Notes: generated by a model not told the origin, from the letters alone. A DNA stretch of 64,000 nucleotides from Crocodylus rhombifer (GCA_038503035.1 JAVSML010024330.1:148553-212552); one strand, 5' to 3'; shown: positions 1 to 11,345, counted from the first letter of the stretch. Translations and numbers: made by a program.

Positions 1-1870
1 TGAATTAGAACTATTTACAACATGGAATGTGAGTCACCTTGCTACATAAGCTCTACTAGGCAAACATGCCTTATAGAAACTCCACAGAGTATAATAACAA
101 TAATATATTACGGTGATTTTTTTTATGAAGGGAATTTAAGACTCTTATGTCCTTCCAAATGTCTGTCTGAAAACATTATTAATAGAATTTAAAATAATTT
201 ATGCCCAAGGCATTATGAAACCTGTATACATATTTAGGCATGAGTGTTTAGATAACATTCCTAACAATTTGATTTTATATTTGTTGCCTACCCTATGTCC
301 TGGTATTCTCTACAGAAACAATTTAGCTGATAGAATCAATAAAAAAGAGATACAAAGTTGCTGATGACACAGTACTAAGCAGCAGATCAAATAATTTAGG
401 ATGACACAGGAAGGATTATGCAGGATTTAGACAGTCACTTAAAATAACAAGCGTCTGCTGGCATTCAACTTTGAGGTATGCAAAATTAGTTAAGGCATTG
501 TGAATATCAGTTGAAAGACACAGTGGTGTTGAGCAGAGTCCACCAAAAATAATGCCAACTCTTAACAAAACCTGACTGTTATGGAAGAATCAAAACTGTT
601 TAGATTTTTCACTCAACGCAGCCAATAAGTAAGTCCAGCCACAGATGTGAGTCTATTGGTTGGGTTGATCATTTATTTAAAGAGGGGATAATATATTAAG
701 AACAATAAACTATTTGATCTTAATAAAAAAACAAACTAAAGTTAATGTAATAATGTAAAGTAATACCAGAAAATGATTAATGAGGATATTTTAATTTTTT
801 ATTAGAGATGTGGTAAAAATGGTAAGTCCAGTACAATAACAACCCTTCAAGAAGCACCACAGTAAACCTGTTCTTCTAATATTTTGATTCCTTAAGTGCC
901 TAGAAAATACTAACTGTAGAAATTACAGCCTCTTACACAGACCAAGAATAATAAGTACCACAGAACAAATTTCCGCCTATATTTCCCTGTTAGTATCTGT
1001 ATTGGAGCTGAATTAATACTACAATACAAATAATTTTTCAACATGTTTTGTATTCAGTGTGGACAGGTAGATTTGTAACTACCAGAAAATAAAATCTGCT
1101 GTGCTAATTGATTTTGCTCATATTCATGTCCCCTTTTATTGGCTTGCTTGAGAATATTTAATTCAACGAGATTTTAATCACAGAAAGCAAAAGCAGTCCT
1201 GAGGATGTCTGTCCAAGCATCTTCTTTTGCAGGAAATCAAACTCCTATTTACTTCTTGTGCACTGTGATTTGTATTGACAATGATACTTTCAAGTGGATA
1301 TGCTTTCTACTGAGAAGTAATCACTTACAATATGTACCCAAACAAGTTCAGTTTCTGAGACGACAGCTCACCAGCATGTACATTTGTCCCCACGATTGCC
1401 TGTGGTGACCCATGTACAGAAGACTGAAATATGTCTTCAGAAACTAGTGTGCAAAACCCTACTCCTATCTTGTTCTGGAACTTACCTTCAAACTTGTAAC
1501 AACTTCCAGGTTGGAACAGGAAGTTAAGGAATGGTGAGTTGGAAGTTTCCTGATACCACTTTCTAAATCATCAAGGACCATAAACAATGTTTTCTTATGT
1601 GTTTATTTGCAGAAGTATATACATATAGGACCACTGTTGTATTTCTGTTCTGCCAAGATACTCTACTAAGGTATTCTCTACCTTGCCTTCTCTCTGACTT
1701 CTGGTTAACATACTAACTACCTTTCTCTGGACCAAGGGGTACATTCCATCCAGGAATATTTTAAGTGCTGGTGAATGTACATAGTCATTGAGATACCAAG
1801 TGGAGTTGTAGGGTTTGTTTTTTTAAGGAAACATCTTTATAAAGTCCATGGGACTTTATAATTATTAGGT
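1..1870. other. AT-rich stretch, nothing recognised
   Basis: No frame longer than about 67 codons, no clear splice-site pair, no RNA gene and no repeat that I can name. Composition is ordinary AT-rich non-coding vertebrate DNA. Confidence 0.6.
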
Positions 1871-2416
1871 TTGTATAATTATTAGGTTTGTAAGGATTTT
1901 TACTGTTGTATATTGTATTATTATTATTTTGTATTGATTTTTATTGTTTCATTTGGATATTGTATGGTTTAGGCCTGTGTTTGTAAGTGAACCAAAGTCA
2001 TGTCAAGTTTCCATTTTATATGGCAAGCCTCCATCTTGTGTCCTCTCCAGGGCATCCCAGGTTGCAACTGTAAAATTCACGTACCCCTCCCATATAAATT
2101 GGTTCCCGGATGAATGAGAATGATTGGGAATGATTGAAATACAATGGTAGCAGGCCTCTACTGAATGGCCTGTAATGACTAGTCCATCACCTCGCTGATT
2201 CATTCAGGAACCATGGACCTCACCTAGGAACAGAGACAAGAATCCAGGATTGGAAAGACAAAAGACCCTGCAGAACCAGCAACTCTACCATTGTACCCCA
2301 CCATTACAGACACCCAAAACTGCACAACCCTGCATGGAGCACACATGCTCAGTACACCATGGGCTGACCCTTGCCTGGGCATGCCTGCTGTCACTAGGGA
2401 CACACAAGGTCGGTCC

Positions 2417-2425
2417 ATATAAAAA
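2417..2425 (+). promoter_or_regulatory. TATA-box-like site in copy 1
   Basis: The sequence ATATAAAAAG lies about 360 bp upstream of an AATAAA. The second copy has TATAAAAAG at the matching place, so the motif is conserved between copies. It would mark the start of R if the block is an LTR. Confidence 0.5.
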
Positions 2426-2703
2426 GGGGCAGTGAAGACAGACCCAGTGGGAATGCCATTTCCAACTGGACCAGACCAGCTTCACATCACCTATTCACCC
2501 CAGAGGCCCTGTCGGCAACCCCCCCTGGACAACACTGGGCTGAAGGAGACCCCAACTGGCCATCGAGGATCAACTTCCAGCCTGCACACCTCCTCCTACA
2601 ATTTGGACGCTCTCTCTCTGTCTCTTTCTGTCTCTCTGTCTCCTCCTGGACTTCAGTGGATTTCAGACCCTGCACCAAGCCTCTCTAACCCATGCTGCCA
2701 TTG

Positions 2704-2735
2704 TGTGTGTGTGTGTTTGTGGGTGGGTGGGTGCA
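2704..2735. repeat. (TG)n-rich microsatellite
   Basis: A run of TG dinucleotides followed by GGTGGGTGGG. In the second copy the same position has expanded to about 70 bp, as expected for a slipping microsatellite. Confidence 0.85.
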
Positions 2736-2779
2736 AGGAAACCAACAAGACATTGTGTCACCATCTATCTCCCCTGTTC

Positions 2780-2785
2780 AATAAA
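2780..2785 (+). terminator. Polyadenylation signal AATAAA in copy 1
   Basis: AATAAA is followed about 20-40 bp on by a GT-rich stretch (GAGTTGGGTCTTGTTTT), the usual layout of a cleavage and polyadenylation site. The second copy carries the variant AGTAAA at the matching place. Confidence 0.5.
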
Positions 2786-2859
2786 ACCACTGTGATTTGC
2801 AACCCCGAGTTGGGTCTTGTTTTACTGAATCCCAGTCCCTTCCCTATCTTAAATTGCAG

Positions 2860-3200
2860 CCTCGTTCTCTCTCTCTCTCAGCTCCATCCCCACCCCTCTC
2901 TGCTAGTTTCCCTATCTCCTCCCAATTCCATCTCCCCTTTTTTGCCACCTCTCAGCCTCTCCTTGCTTTCCTGCTGTCCCTCCTGCTTTTCAGTCTCCCG
3001 TGTCATCTACTGCCTTTTCCCTGTGACTTTCTGCTGCCTTTCTCTGCTTTCCCACTGCTCTGCCACCTTTCAGTCTCTCCTGCCACTTTTCCTATAATTT
3101 TCTGCTGTCCAACTATCTGTTTCCCCCACACCTTCTGTAGTCCTCCACCCCCTGCTGCAGCTTCCCAGCTCCTCGTGGCTGTCCTGTAGTTTTTCCGAGC
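2860..3200. repeat. Polypyrimidine tract with degenerate repeats
   Basis: The + strand is almost purely C and T. It contains repeated variants of TTTCCCTGTGACTTTCTGCTGCC. The open frames here (up to about 220 codons, rich in Ser, Leu and Pro) come from the simple composition and are not genes. The matching tract in copy 2 is longer by about 120 bp. Confidence 0.7.
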
Positions 3201-4070
3201 AGCTGAAGCCTTTCTCTAGGTCCTAGCACCTACTGTCGCTCCCTGCAACTTCTTTAGCTGCCCCAGAGCCATCCTCTGGCTCCCCACACCCAGAGCCCCT
3301 CTTTAACACCCACACTTTCCATTAGTCCTATAGTCTCTCTCCCCACCTACCTTTTCAGCTCCCCTGTATCTCTAGCTCCAGTCCAAGCCTCTATGCCGGC
3401 ATCACCCCCTGTTCTGCAGGCTTTGGGCATTGTCTTTTAATCAGTTAAGATCAATTAACCTAAAGTTACCCCCAAGACTCAATTCTTCAGCCCAGGCCCC
3501 TCTACTATCCCAGTTCTAATCCCAGTCCTTGTAACTTTCATTCCCAGCAGCTTTCACTCCCTGCACTCCTACTTTCTTACCTTAACCTTTCTCCAGCTAT
3601 CCTAAGTACACCAAGCACATACATACATACATACACATCACAACACCCAACTTAGGAACTCACCTGTGTGTATGTGTAGGTGGGTGGTATGTGTGTGAAT
3701 TAGTGAATACACACATATATATACACATAGATAGATATCATTGTGTGTGTGTGGCATATGAATTAGTAATCCACGTATGTGTATTGGATGTGCAGGTATT
3801 GGTAACTGATTCTGTCTAAATTTGGTGTGTGTAGCATGTATGGGCTTAAACTGGTGATAGGTGTGCATGAACCTAGACTGGTTATTTTGAATGTGTGTGT
3901 ATCTGAGTTGCTAGTGTGAGTGTGTGGGCCTAGTAGGGGAGTATACACCTATTGAGGGTATGTGTGCTTCATTGATTTTTATGTGTGCATGTGGAATTGT
4001 ACACCATGCCCTCCTGTCTAACAGCGCAATATTGAGATCCTGAGCATTGGCCTGATCCGTCAGGGCAATA

Positions 4071-5758
4071 TAACAAAGGAAAACCTTTCCCGGCATCTTC
4101 ACTTTTATTAGTATCTATTCTATTGAGAGCAGTCCACTATGAGGTGAACTGCGGGGAAGTTCTTCTCGGATGTAATAGCCTGACAAAAGCAAAGTCCAAC
4201 TCTTTTATTCTGTGCTTCTGGGTCATTCTGTAGCCTTTCTAATACATGTGTTTGGGGAATGCCTAAGCTTGTTCCTTCCAGATGACCTGACTAAAAAAAC
4301 TGGCCTCTACAGAAACCCTTCAGTGCCCATTTACAAGACTATAAAAATGTATCTCTGCAAGTATACCCTTCTGTCACATTTTTTTCCCCCTCAGACATGT
4401 AACATCAGTACAGGAACTGCCTCCTGGGACTGCCCATCTCCCTGCCTGGTATCCTGCTTGCAAAGCTAAGTGTGGGGTTTTAAATATTGTAATTCAGTTA
4501 AAGAAAGCTGAATATGTGTGTTGAGTAATAACCTGAGTCACACTTTAGAAGCTGGATGTGATTTGTCACTGATCTGGAAGCATACATGGCAGTGAATCTT
4601 GAGCAATTTGGTGTTGCTCCTGCTGGTAATAGTACAGCCCCTATAATAATGCAACTGACAGTTGTTGAGTGGGGATGTCTTCCAAGAATGAGCAAGATTG
4701 CTGTCTGAGGTCATGACCTATCAATGGAAAGTGATAGTCCTTCAACTCTTTGCCATGGCTTTTTAAACATTTCTCAATATCAAGAACAACCATAGCATGA
4801 AGAACATCCCTGGACAGTAAAGCTGCTTTTGTACGGAGCTCAAAATCATCAACCATTGCATCAATGTGATGTTCAAGGAATCCTGCTGGGTTTGATGGGT
4901 TGCAAAAGAGGAGCATTGTGACATACAGCTCCCTTATTTGACTGCCCAAATGTGGTTTAGAGAGCCCAGAACCAACCCAACGTGGCTACGCCCTGCTAGA
5001 ACGTTCAGCACCATAATGGCCTGAAGGATAACACTACACATAAGCCTAGTCAGCAGGCAGCACCTCACCCATGCACACACATCAGTGAACTCAATTCTCT
5101 CACCCAACTCCCTCTCAAAACAATTTCATCTATCACAGTGAGACTTCCTAATGGAGACAACACACAGTACATGTAATAGTATAGCTTATCCTCAACCCTA
5201 TGATCTGAGGTAGTCCTCATGACATTTGCATGCCTGTATTTTCAGCCATGCACTGATTAGAGCAACAAAGACAATCCTTCTGGCAATGCAGCTGTGACCT
5301 TCCAGCCTGGAGAATGAAGTTTCTTATACCCTTGTTATAGTTATAATCTCTATGTACTGAGCCTCTGACTCTTCCTTTCTGCAGCATATTTCCATTGTCC
5401 ACAGCTGTACAGCTCCCATATGCCTCACGTTGGGACTTGTCTCATAAGGTAGCATAAACTACCTTAAACAAAGGCAGTACCAAAAGGAATTCTCTTCTTC
5501 CCATATCCAGTGCTCCAAGAGTTTTTATATTGTGTACTAGTATAAAAGGGTCATAACTGTAGCAAACCCTCCCCAGGTTTTCTTCTTTTTTTAAATCTAT
5601 TTTAAAACACATTTCCTCCCCTTCCCCAACCATTTCTGACTTTTTCTGTCCCTCTCTATTCCCTATAGATAAGTATAAGTGAACTCAGACTTAGGATAAG
5701 CTTTAACATTTTTATTTTGGTAGCAAGTTTTTTAGTTTTGGATATCCACTGTTTCATA
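4071..5758. other. Spacer between the two 2.2-kb repeats
   Basis: About 1.7 kb that is not shared by the two flanking repeats. Apart from the Helitron remnant near 4.6-4.96 kb I recognise nothing. If the flanking blocks were a pair of LTRs this would be the internal region, but no retroviral protein motif or polypurine tract is seen here. Confidence 0.55.
4590..4960 (-). pseudogene. Helitron helicase remnant
   Basis: The minus strand reads an uninterrupted stretch of about 100 codons containing QIRELYVTMLLFCNPSNP, then DAMVDDFELR and LDIEKCLKSHGKELKDY. This is the layout of the segment just before the helicase in vertebrate Helitron proteins (QLRxLFxxxLLFCxPSNP, then DDF, then the LxxIExxLxxxGKxLxDY block). 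Downstream, in a shifted frame near 4.60-4.65 kb, IGAVLLPAGATPNCSRF resembles the helicase stretch IAAxLLPGGRTAHSxF. The intervening Walker A region is missing, so there is a deletion or frameshift and the copy is dead. The Rep (HUH) domain and Helitron ends (5' TC, 3' hairpin-CTRR) were not found. The assignment rests on remembered family motifs, not on a search. Confidence 0.62.
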
Positions 5759-6147
5759 TTGTATAATAATTAGGTTTGTATTAATTTTTACTGTTGTATA
5801 TTGTATTATTATCATTTTTGTATTAATTTTAATTGTTTCATTTGGATATTGTATGGTTTAGGCCTGTGTTTGTAAGTGAACCAAAGTCACATCAAGTTTC
5901 CATTTTGTATGGCAAGCCTCCATCTTGTGACCTCTGCCCAGGTATCCCCCTGTGTTGGAACTGTATGATTCATGTACCCCTCCCATGTAAATTGGTTCCC
6001 AGATGAATGAGAATGATTGGGAATGATTGAAATACAATGGTAGCAGGACTCTATTGAATGGCCTGTAATGACCAGGCCATCACCTCACATTGATTCATCC
6101 AGGAACCATGGACCTCACCCAGGAACAGAGACAAGAATCCAGCATTG

Positions 6148-6152
6148 GAAAG
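6148..6152. repeat. Left target-site duplication of the solo LTR
   Basis: GAAAG directly abuts the TGTG start of the inserted LTR and is repeated right after its CACA end. Copy 1 of the host repeat has this motif once, at the empty site, which proves the duplication. Confidence 0.9.
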
Positions 6153-7089
6153 TGTGGGGTCGTGGCTCCAAGATGGCCACAGTCCCCCTGCACCGGGACT
6201 GTTTCTGGAGATCAAAGGTCGCTCACCTGTAGGCTGTACGCACCTAACTCGCCTGCCACGACTTCGATGGTAATCTGGTCCAGTGTTATGGTCCGGCGCG
6301 AACCAGACCGGAAGTGGGACTCCTTGTGTTTGTGGGGTCTGGTGTTGATGAGGGCTCCACCACCCCTACACCCTCGCCCATTCCACTGGGTCATGGCCGT
6401 CAATTTAGGCCAGCCACGTAGTATGGTCTTTCTCTTCCTCTTTTGGGTGAATCCACAACAAAATGCAAAAGATCAACTCTAACACAATTCCGGCCAGGGG
6501 CTCTCCAGAGCTCGGATTCCCACCCTGATCCTCAGCAGTGGTTCCCCGCTCTTGCCCTGTATGCCATGGGTAGAACCCCTTTCTTCAACTCTAAGTGGGT
6601 TCTTCAGCCCTCCCTGGGGCTCCTTGAGACCGCTCAGTCCTTCTTTACCGTAGTTGTGAACTTGCAGGCTGAGCTGCCCCCTTATTAAGGGCTTTACAGT
6701 AGATAGGTTTGCCGGGTGCCGATCGCTCCCAACCGCCTTGTTAAGTCCTTCCTCTCGCTGGGCTCTCCGCCCGGGTTCATAAACCCCGCAGGGGCTTACC
6801 CTTTCTCCTAAAGGTGCAGCCGCGGTTCAGGACAGCGTGCATCCGGCCCGATGAGCTCTTGCCGGTGTCCGTCTCCATGCTGGGCTCTTCCAGTTTTCCC
6901 GGAGCTCTGCCTAGCACTGGCTTCTCCTTTATACTGGTCCGCTCAGTCCAGGCCCCTACTAGCTTCGTACACGAGGTATGCGCAAGAGGTATGTTCACGC
7001 CCCGTGCTCTGGGTCTGAGAGAGGGGCTGTACCACGCCTGTGCTGGGGAAAGGAGTTTCAGAGCCCGACGGCTCCTTCTCTCCTGCACA
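6153..7089 (+). mobile_element. Solo LTR of an endogenous retrovirus
   Basis: The 937-bp block starts TGTGGGGTCG and ends CCTGCACA, so it has the TG...CA ends of an LTR with a 4-bp inverted terminal match. It is flanked by GAAAG on both sides. The uninterrupted version of the same site survives in copy 1 of the host repeat near 2255, so both junctions are certain. It is GC-rich compared with its surroundings and has no internal retroviral coding region, so this is a solo LTR left by recombination between the two LTRs of a provirus. Which class of retrovirus it came from cannot be told by eye. The strand is nominal. The start carries AAGATGGCC, a YY1-like motif. Confidence 0.88.
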
Positions 7090-7094
7090 GAAAG
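7090..7094. repeat. Right target-site duplication of the solo LTR
   Basis: GAAAG follows the terminal CA of the LTR and matches 6148-6152 exactly. A 5-bp duplication is within the 4-6 bp range made by retroviral integrases. Confidence 0.9.
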
Positions 7095-7254
7095 ACAAAA
7101 GACCCTGCAGAACCAGCAGCTCTACCATTGTACCCCACCATTACAAACACCCAAAACTGCACATTCCTGCATGGAGCACATATGCACAGTACGCCAGGGG
7201 CTGACGCTTGCCTGGGCATGTCTGCTGTCACTAGGGTCACACAAGGTTGGTCCC

Positions 7255-7262
7255 TATAAAAA
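7255..7262 (+). promoter_or_regulatory. TATA-box-like site in copy 2
   Basis: TATAAAAA at the position matching 2417-2425 of copy 1, followed by the same GGGGCAGTGAAGACAGACC sequence. Confidence 0.5.
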
Positions 7263-7515
7263 GGGGCAGTGAAGACAGACCCGGGGGAATGCTATTTCCA
7301 ACTGGACCAGACCAGCTTCACATCACCTATTCACCTCAGAGGCCCTAACAGAGAGCCCCCTCTTGACAACACTGGCCATCGAGGATCAACTTCCAGCCTG
7401 GGATAGGTAGATATTACCTGCACACCTCCTCCTACAATTTGGAATCTCTCTCTCTTCTCCTGGACTGCAGTGGTCTTCAGCCCCTGCACCAAGCCTCTCT
7501 AACCCCTGCTGCCAT

Positions 7516-7592
7516 TGTGTGTGTGTTTGTGTTTGTGTGTGTGTGTGTGTGTGTGCATGTGTGTGCATGTGTGTACACGTGTGTGGGTGCAA
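7516..7592. repeat. (TG)n microsatellite with CATG interruptions
   Basis: About 75 bp of TG dinucleotides with a few CA and TT interruptions. It is the expanded counterpart of the short TG run in copy 1. Confidence 0.9.
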
Positions 7593-7622
7593 TAAGACAT
7601 TTTGTCACCATGTCCCCTGTTC

Positions 7623-7628
7623 AGTAAA
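7623..7628 (+). terminator. Variant polyadenylation signal AGTAAA in copy 2
   Basis: AGTAAA occupies the place of AATAAA in copy 1 and is followed by the same GT-rich stretch. AGTAAA is a known weak variant hexamer. Confidence 0.4.
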
Positions 7629-7689
7629 ACCACTGTAAGTTGCAACCCCGAGTTGGGTCATGTTTTACAGAATCCCAGTCCCTTCCCTA

Positions 7690-8095
7690 TCCTAAATTGC
7701 AGCCTCATTCTCTCTCTCTCTCTCTCAGCTCCATCCCCACCCCTCTCCGTTAGTTTCCTGATTTCCTCCCAATTCTGTCTCCCCTTTTCTGCCACCTCTC
7801 AGCTTCTCCTTGCTTTCCTGCTGTCTCTGCTGCCATTCAGCCTCCAGTGCCATCTACTGCCTTTTCCCTGTGACTTTCTGCTGGCTCTCCCTGCTTTTCT
7901 GATGCCCCTGCTGCCTTTCAGTCTCTCCTTCTGCTTTTCCTGTGATTTTCTGCTGTTCTCCTGCTCCCCATGCTCCTACTGCCTTTTCCCTGTGACATTC
8001 TGCTGCTTTTTTCTGCTTTCCCACTGCCATGTCACCTTTCAGTCACTCCTGCCGCGTTTCCTGTGAGTTTCTGCTATGTATCTCTCTGTTTTCAG
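7690..8095. repeat. Polypyrimidine tract with repeats, expanded
   Basis: Counterpart of 2860-3200. The unit CTACTGCCTTTTCCCTGTGAC occurs near 7853 and again near 7977, with further degenerate units between and after. This explains the extra length of about 120 bp over copy 1. Open frames here are compositional. Confidence 0.75.
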
Positions 8096-9018
8096 GCTTC
8101 CCCCGCACCTTCTGTAGTCCTCCCTCCCACAGCTTCCCAGCTTCTCATGGCTGTCCTGCAGTTTTCTCCAGCAGCTGGAGCCTTTCTCCAGCTCCCAGCA
8201 CCTACTGCCACTCCCTGCAACTTCTTTAGCTGCCCCAGAGCCATCCTCTGGCTCCCCACACCCAGAGCCCCTCTTTAACACCCACACTTTCCATTAGTCC
8301 CATTTTCCCTCTCCCCACCTACCTTTTCAGCTCCCCTGTATCTCTAGCTCCAGTCCAAGCCTTTGTGCTGGCATCACTCCTATGTTCTGCAGGCTTTGGG
8401 CATTGTCTTTTAATCAATTAAGATCAATTAACCTAAAGTTATCACCCAGCCTCAGTTCTTCAGCCCAGGCCACTCTACTATCCTGGTTCTAATCCCAGTC
8501 CTTGTGACTTTCATTCCCAGCAGCTTTCACTCCCTGCACTCCTACTTTCTTACCTTAACCTTTCTCCAGCTATCCTAAGTACACCAAGCACATACATACA
8601 TACATACACATCACAACACCCAACTTAGGAACTCACCCGTGTGTATTTGTAGGTGGGTGGTATGTGTGTGAATTAGTGAATACACATGTATATATACACA
8701 TAGATAGATATCATTGTGTGTGTGTGGCATATGAATTAGTAATCCACGTATGTGTATTGGATGTGCAGGTGTTGGTAACTGATTCTGTCTAAATTTGGTG
8801 TGTGTAGCACGTATGGGCTTAAACTGGTGACAGGTGTGCATGAACTTAGACGCAGTATCTGAGTTGCTAGTGTGTATCCCTAGTAGGGGTGTATGCACCT
8901 ATTGAGTGTATGTGTGCTTAATTGATTTTTTTAATGTGTGCACATGTAATTGTACACCACGCCCTCCTAACAACACAATATTGTGATCCTGAGTTTTGGC
9001 CTGACCCCCCAGGGCAAC

Positions 9019-11204
9019 AGTAGGAAATGTTCATTGTTAAAGTTACTAAGAAGTGTGTTCCTAACATACAATGGAACATGTATGCTTAAAAAAAATAACT
9101 GGGACATATGAACTAGAAGGAACAGGCTTCACCATTGTTGCCACCTACAAAATCTCTTGGGTACTAGGGTAGACAGTGACACCATTGGGCCTTTGTTACC
9201 ACTGGGCCTTTGATAATGAAAGACATCCTGATCAGAGGAAGAGAGAAAACAAACTAGCTGACAGCTCTATGAATTAAGGCTAAATCCTAAACTCCCCATA
9301 AACTAGGAGCCCAGTGCTTCTGTGGTTACCTTCTTTCAAATGTGTCCTTCTGTTTCCCAACTTGCTTCTCCCCTATGCTAAACTTTCTTTTTCTGTCATC
9401 TTCCTTTATTAAAGCCTGGTTTAATCAATCAGGACAAAGAGAGAATTCTGGAAAATCTGCAGCAAGTCTCCAACCAAATAGGGGTCTAAGACCAACTTTT
9501 TTAAGCAGCTCAGAGCTGATAACAGTGCAAACCACAATTTGTCTGATCAGACTCTGCTGGGGCTGAGTTTCTCCAGCAGCAAGGTTTTAAGTGAAAGTCA
9601 GCATCAAATGCAGAAGTTATCATTGCTTATCTTACCTATCCTCTTCTCTTCTTTATACACTTGCTTGCTTTGGGTTGTGTCTTAAAGTGAGTAGACTTAG
9701 ACTTCAAATTATAACAGCTAAACCATTTGAACTAACATTCTTCCCTCCCTCAAAGGACAGGTAGTACCATATCAAAAAGTAGTTTCTTCCTATATATTTA
9801 AAGAGAATGAAGGACTTTGCTAAAATGAAAGACTTAATACATTTCAAATTTTTCAACTGTTTCTTTTTCTGTGTCTTTTAAAAGAGATGAACACATTTTT
9901 CCTGGTGGTTCTTACAATGGCAATAGGACAAAGAACTTGACAACAAAACTCTAAACTATGCTTAATGATATCCTCTATTTGTCACCACTCCTTATTGTAC
10001 AACTTCTTTGAACAGTCTGGGGCCTCCATCCTCACAAGCCCATCATTCCCTGCTTTCAGGTTGGCTGTTGTGCACATCAGGGTGACAATGGTTCCTGCTG
10101 ACAATATTTTAGCAGAACAAGAACCGGAGGGAATAAAAGCAAAGGGCCCCTCTCCAGAGCTTTGGTGCACATTCATCTTGGAGCTCCTTGAAAGTGACAG
10201 GTTTGAACACAAAGATTTTAGAACATGAAAAATGAGGAAGTTTGTACCTGTCTGAACAACCATTTGAGATTCTCTGTAGAGTCAGGACACACGTGCCTAA
10301 GTTTGTTTGGTTCATTAGGGATTTTTTTTCTTTGTTATTATTTTTCTTAAAGTTTTTCTTTACAACCATGATGGATAGAAATGTATTTATTTTTAACCAA
10401 AAAACAAGATGTTGATATCATCATATGACAAGAGCCAGGCCTCTACACATATCTTAGATAAGCCTTATTCTACCTAAAGATATAGGTTTTAACATATACC
10501 TGTGCTGGCCTTTTATACTGGGAAATGTGGCACTTTCAATAAACTAAAAAGGATGAGCAAAATGCTCTATGAACACAAAGAACATTAAGACCTCAGAAAC
10601 ATTAACAAAATAGTTTTGCCATAGGAAGGGAAGATGACCATGACGAGATGAAACTGAAAGAGAATGTAGAATTATAGAGCATGTACCTGAGTTCAAATAT
10701 GCCTAGGACACTAGGATAAATATCCTTATTTATAAGAGAATATGTTCTGGGATAAGCACACATTTTCAGTATTTCAGCTCTACATCTTACTTACTGTCAA
10801 AAAAGACAACCTGAAAAGTAAACAAACAGATGCCCAATTACCTCGGACTTTTACTACTAAGCTGGAAAAGTGCTAGAAAATGTTGCATAGATAACAATCA
10901 TGCCTTGACACAGAGATGGGATGCATAACCTATTTTTATTTCTAACATCACTGTCTACAATTCCAGTTGATCTAACTACCTGCATCAAGGGATGATAAAA
11001 AGAAAGGCTCAGTTAACTGTTGATACAATTGGATGACATATTATTCTGGATATTTTTGGTGGTGATAAGGGTGATCCCTCTAGCATTATAATTTCAAAAT
11101 ATTAATTACTGATTCATGCACTATAATTTCAAACAAAACAACAAAACTCAAATTCCCAGGGCATAATTTACTTGCTCTGTAAATCCATGCTGATCCTAAA
11201 TTTA
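9019..11204. other. Non-coding stretch, nothing firmly recognised
   Basis: No repeat or gene that I can name. Around 9965-10263 both strands are open for 87-93 codons and composition is more balanced. I see no domain, splice signal or known protein there. It could be a decayed retrocopy or chance. Confidence 0.45.
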
Positions 11205-11345
11205 GAGTAATGGCCTGGGATTCAAATTATTTGGATTCTGTTTCCTGCTTTTCTATGTATTTTCTGTATGCCTTAAATGAATTACTTTGTTTCTCACCTA
11301 CAAAACAAGCTATACTAATACCAACAATCTTATTTTAACCTTATT
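11205..11345 (+). repeat. MIR-like ancient SINE fragment
   Basis: CCTGGGATTCAAA resembles the B-box region of MIR (CCTGGGTTCAAA). About 100 bp later a stretch resembling the MIR tail (ATTACTTTGTTTCTC, then CTACAAAACAAGCTATACTAATACC) appears in the expected order. Heavily diverged, and judged by eye only. Confidence 0.38.

Larger units (their letters stand above)
1871..4070 (+). mobile_element. LTR-like dispersed repeat, copy 1
   Basis: This block is repeated on the same strand at 5759-9018. The similarity starts at the AT-rich TTGTATAAT(T/A)ATTAGG sequence and stops just after CAGGGCAA at the right end, which marks the limits of one element. In order it holds an AT-rich leader, a roughly 550-bp section leading to a TATA box (2417-2425), a polyadenylation signal about 360 bp further on (2780-2785), a polypyrimidine tract with degenerate internal repeats, and a TG/CA-rich tail. 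The TATA-to-AATAAA spacing followed by a short GT-rich stretch looks like the U3-R-U5 order of a retroviral LTR. That reading is inference: I see no clear target duplication, primer-binding site or protein frame. A segmental duplication is the alternative. Confidence 0.7.
5759..9018 (+). mobile_element. LTR-like dispersed repeat, copy 2 (split)
   Basis: Second copy of the repeat at 1871-4070, in the same orientation with the same left and right limits. By eye it is roughly nine-tenths identical in the parts I compared. Without the solo LTR at 6153-7089 and one target copy it is about 2.3 kb. The polypyrimidine tract and the TG microsatellite are longer than in copy 1. The TATA box is kept at 7255-7262, and the polyadenylation signal has become AGTAAA (7623-7628). 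No coding potential is seen. Confidence 0.7.

Noticed and set aside
2432..3097. 221-codon open frame on the + strand
   Set aside because: It runs through the polypyrimidine tract, is dominated by Ser, Leu and Pro, and its counterpart in copy 2 is broken. It is a composition effect.
3638..3948. His/Thr-rich frames on the minus strand
   Set aside because: They come from TG/CA simple sequence in the tail of the 2.2-kb repeat.
7602..8066. 154-codon open frame on the + strand
   Set aside because: Same polypyrimidine tract in the second repeat copy; degenerate repeats, no domain.
1871..9018. Complete provirus with 2.2-kb LTRs
   Set aside because: The 1.7-kb middle has no retroviral gene, primer-binding site or polypurine tract, and contains a Helitron remnant on the other strand.
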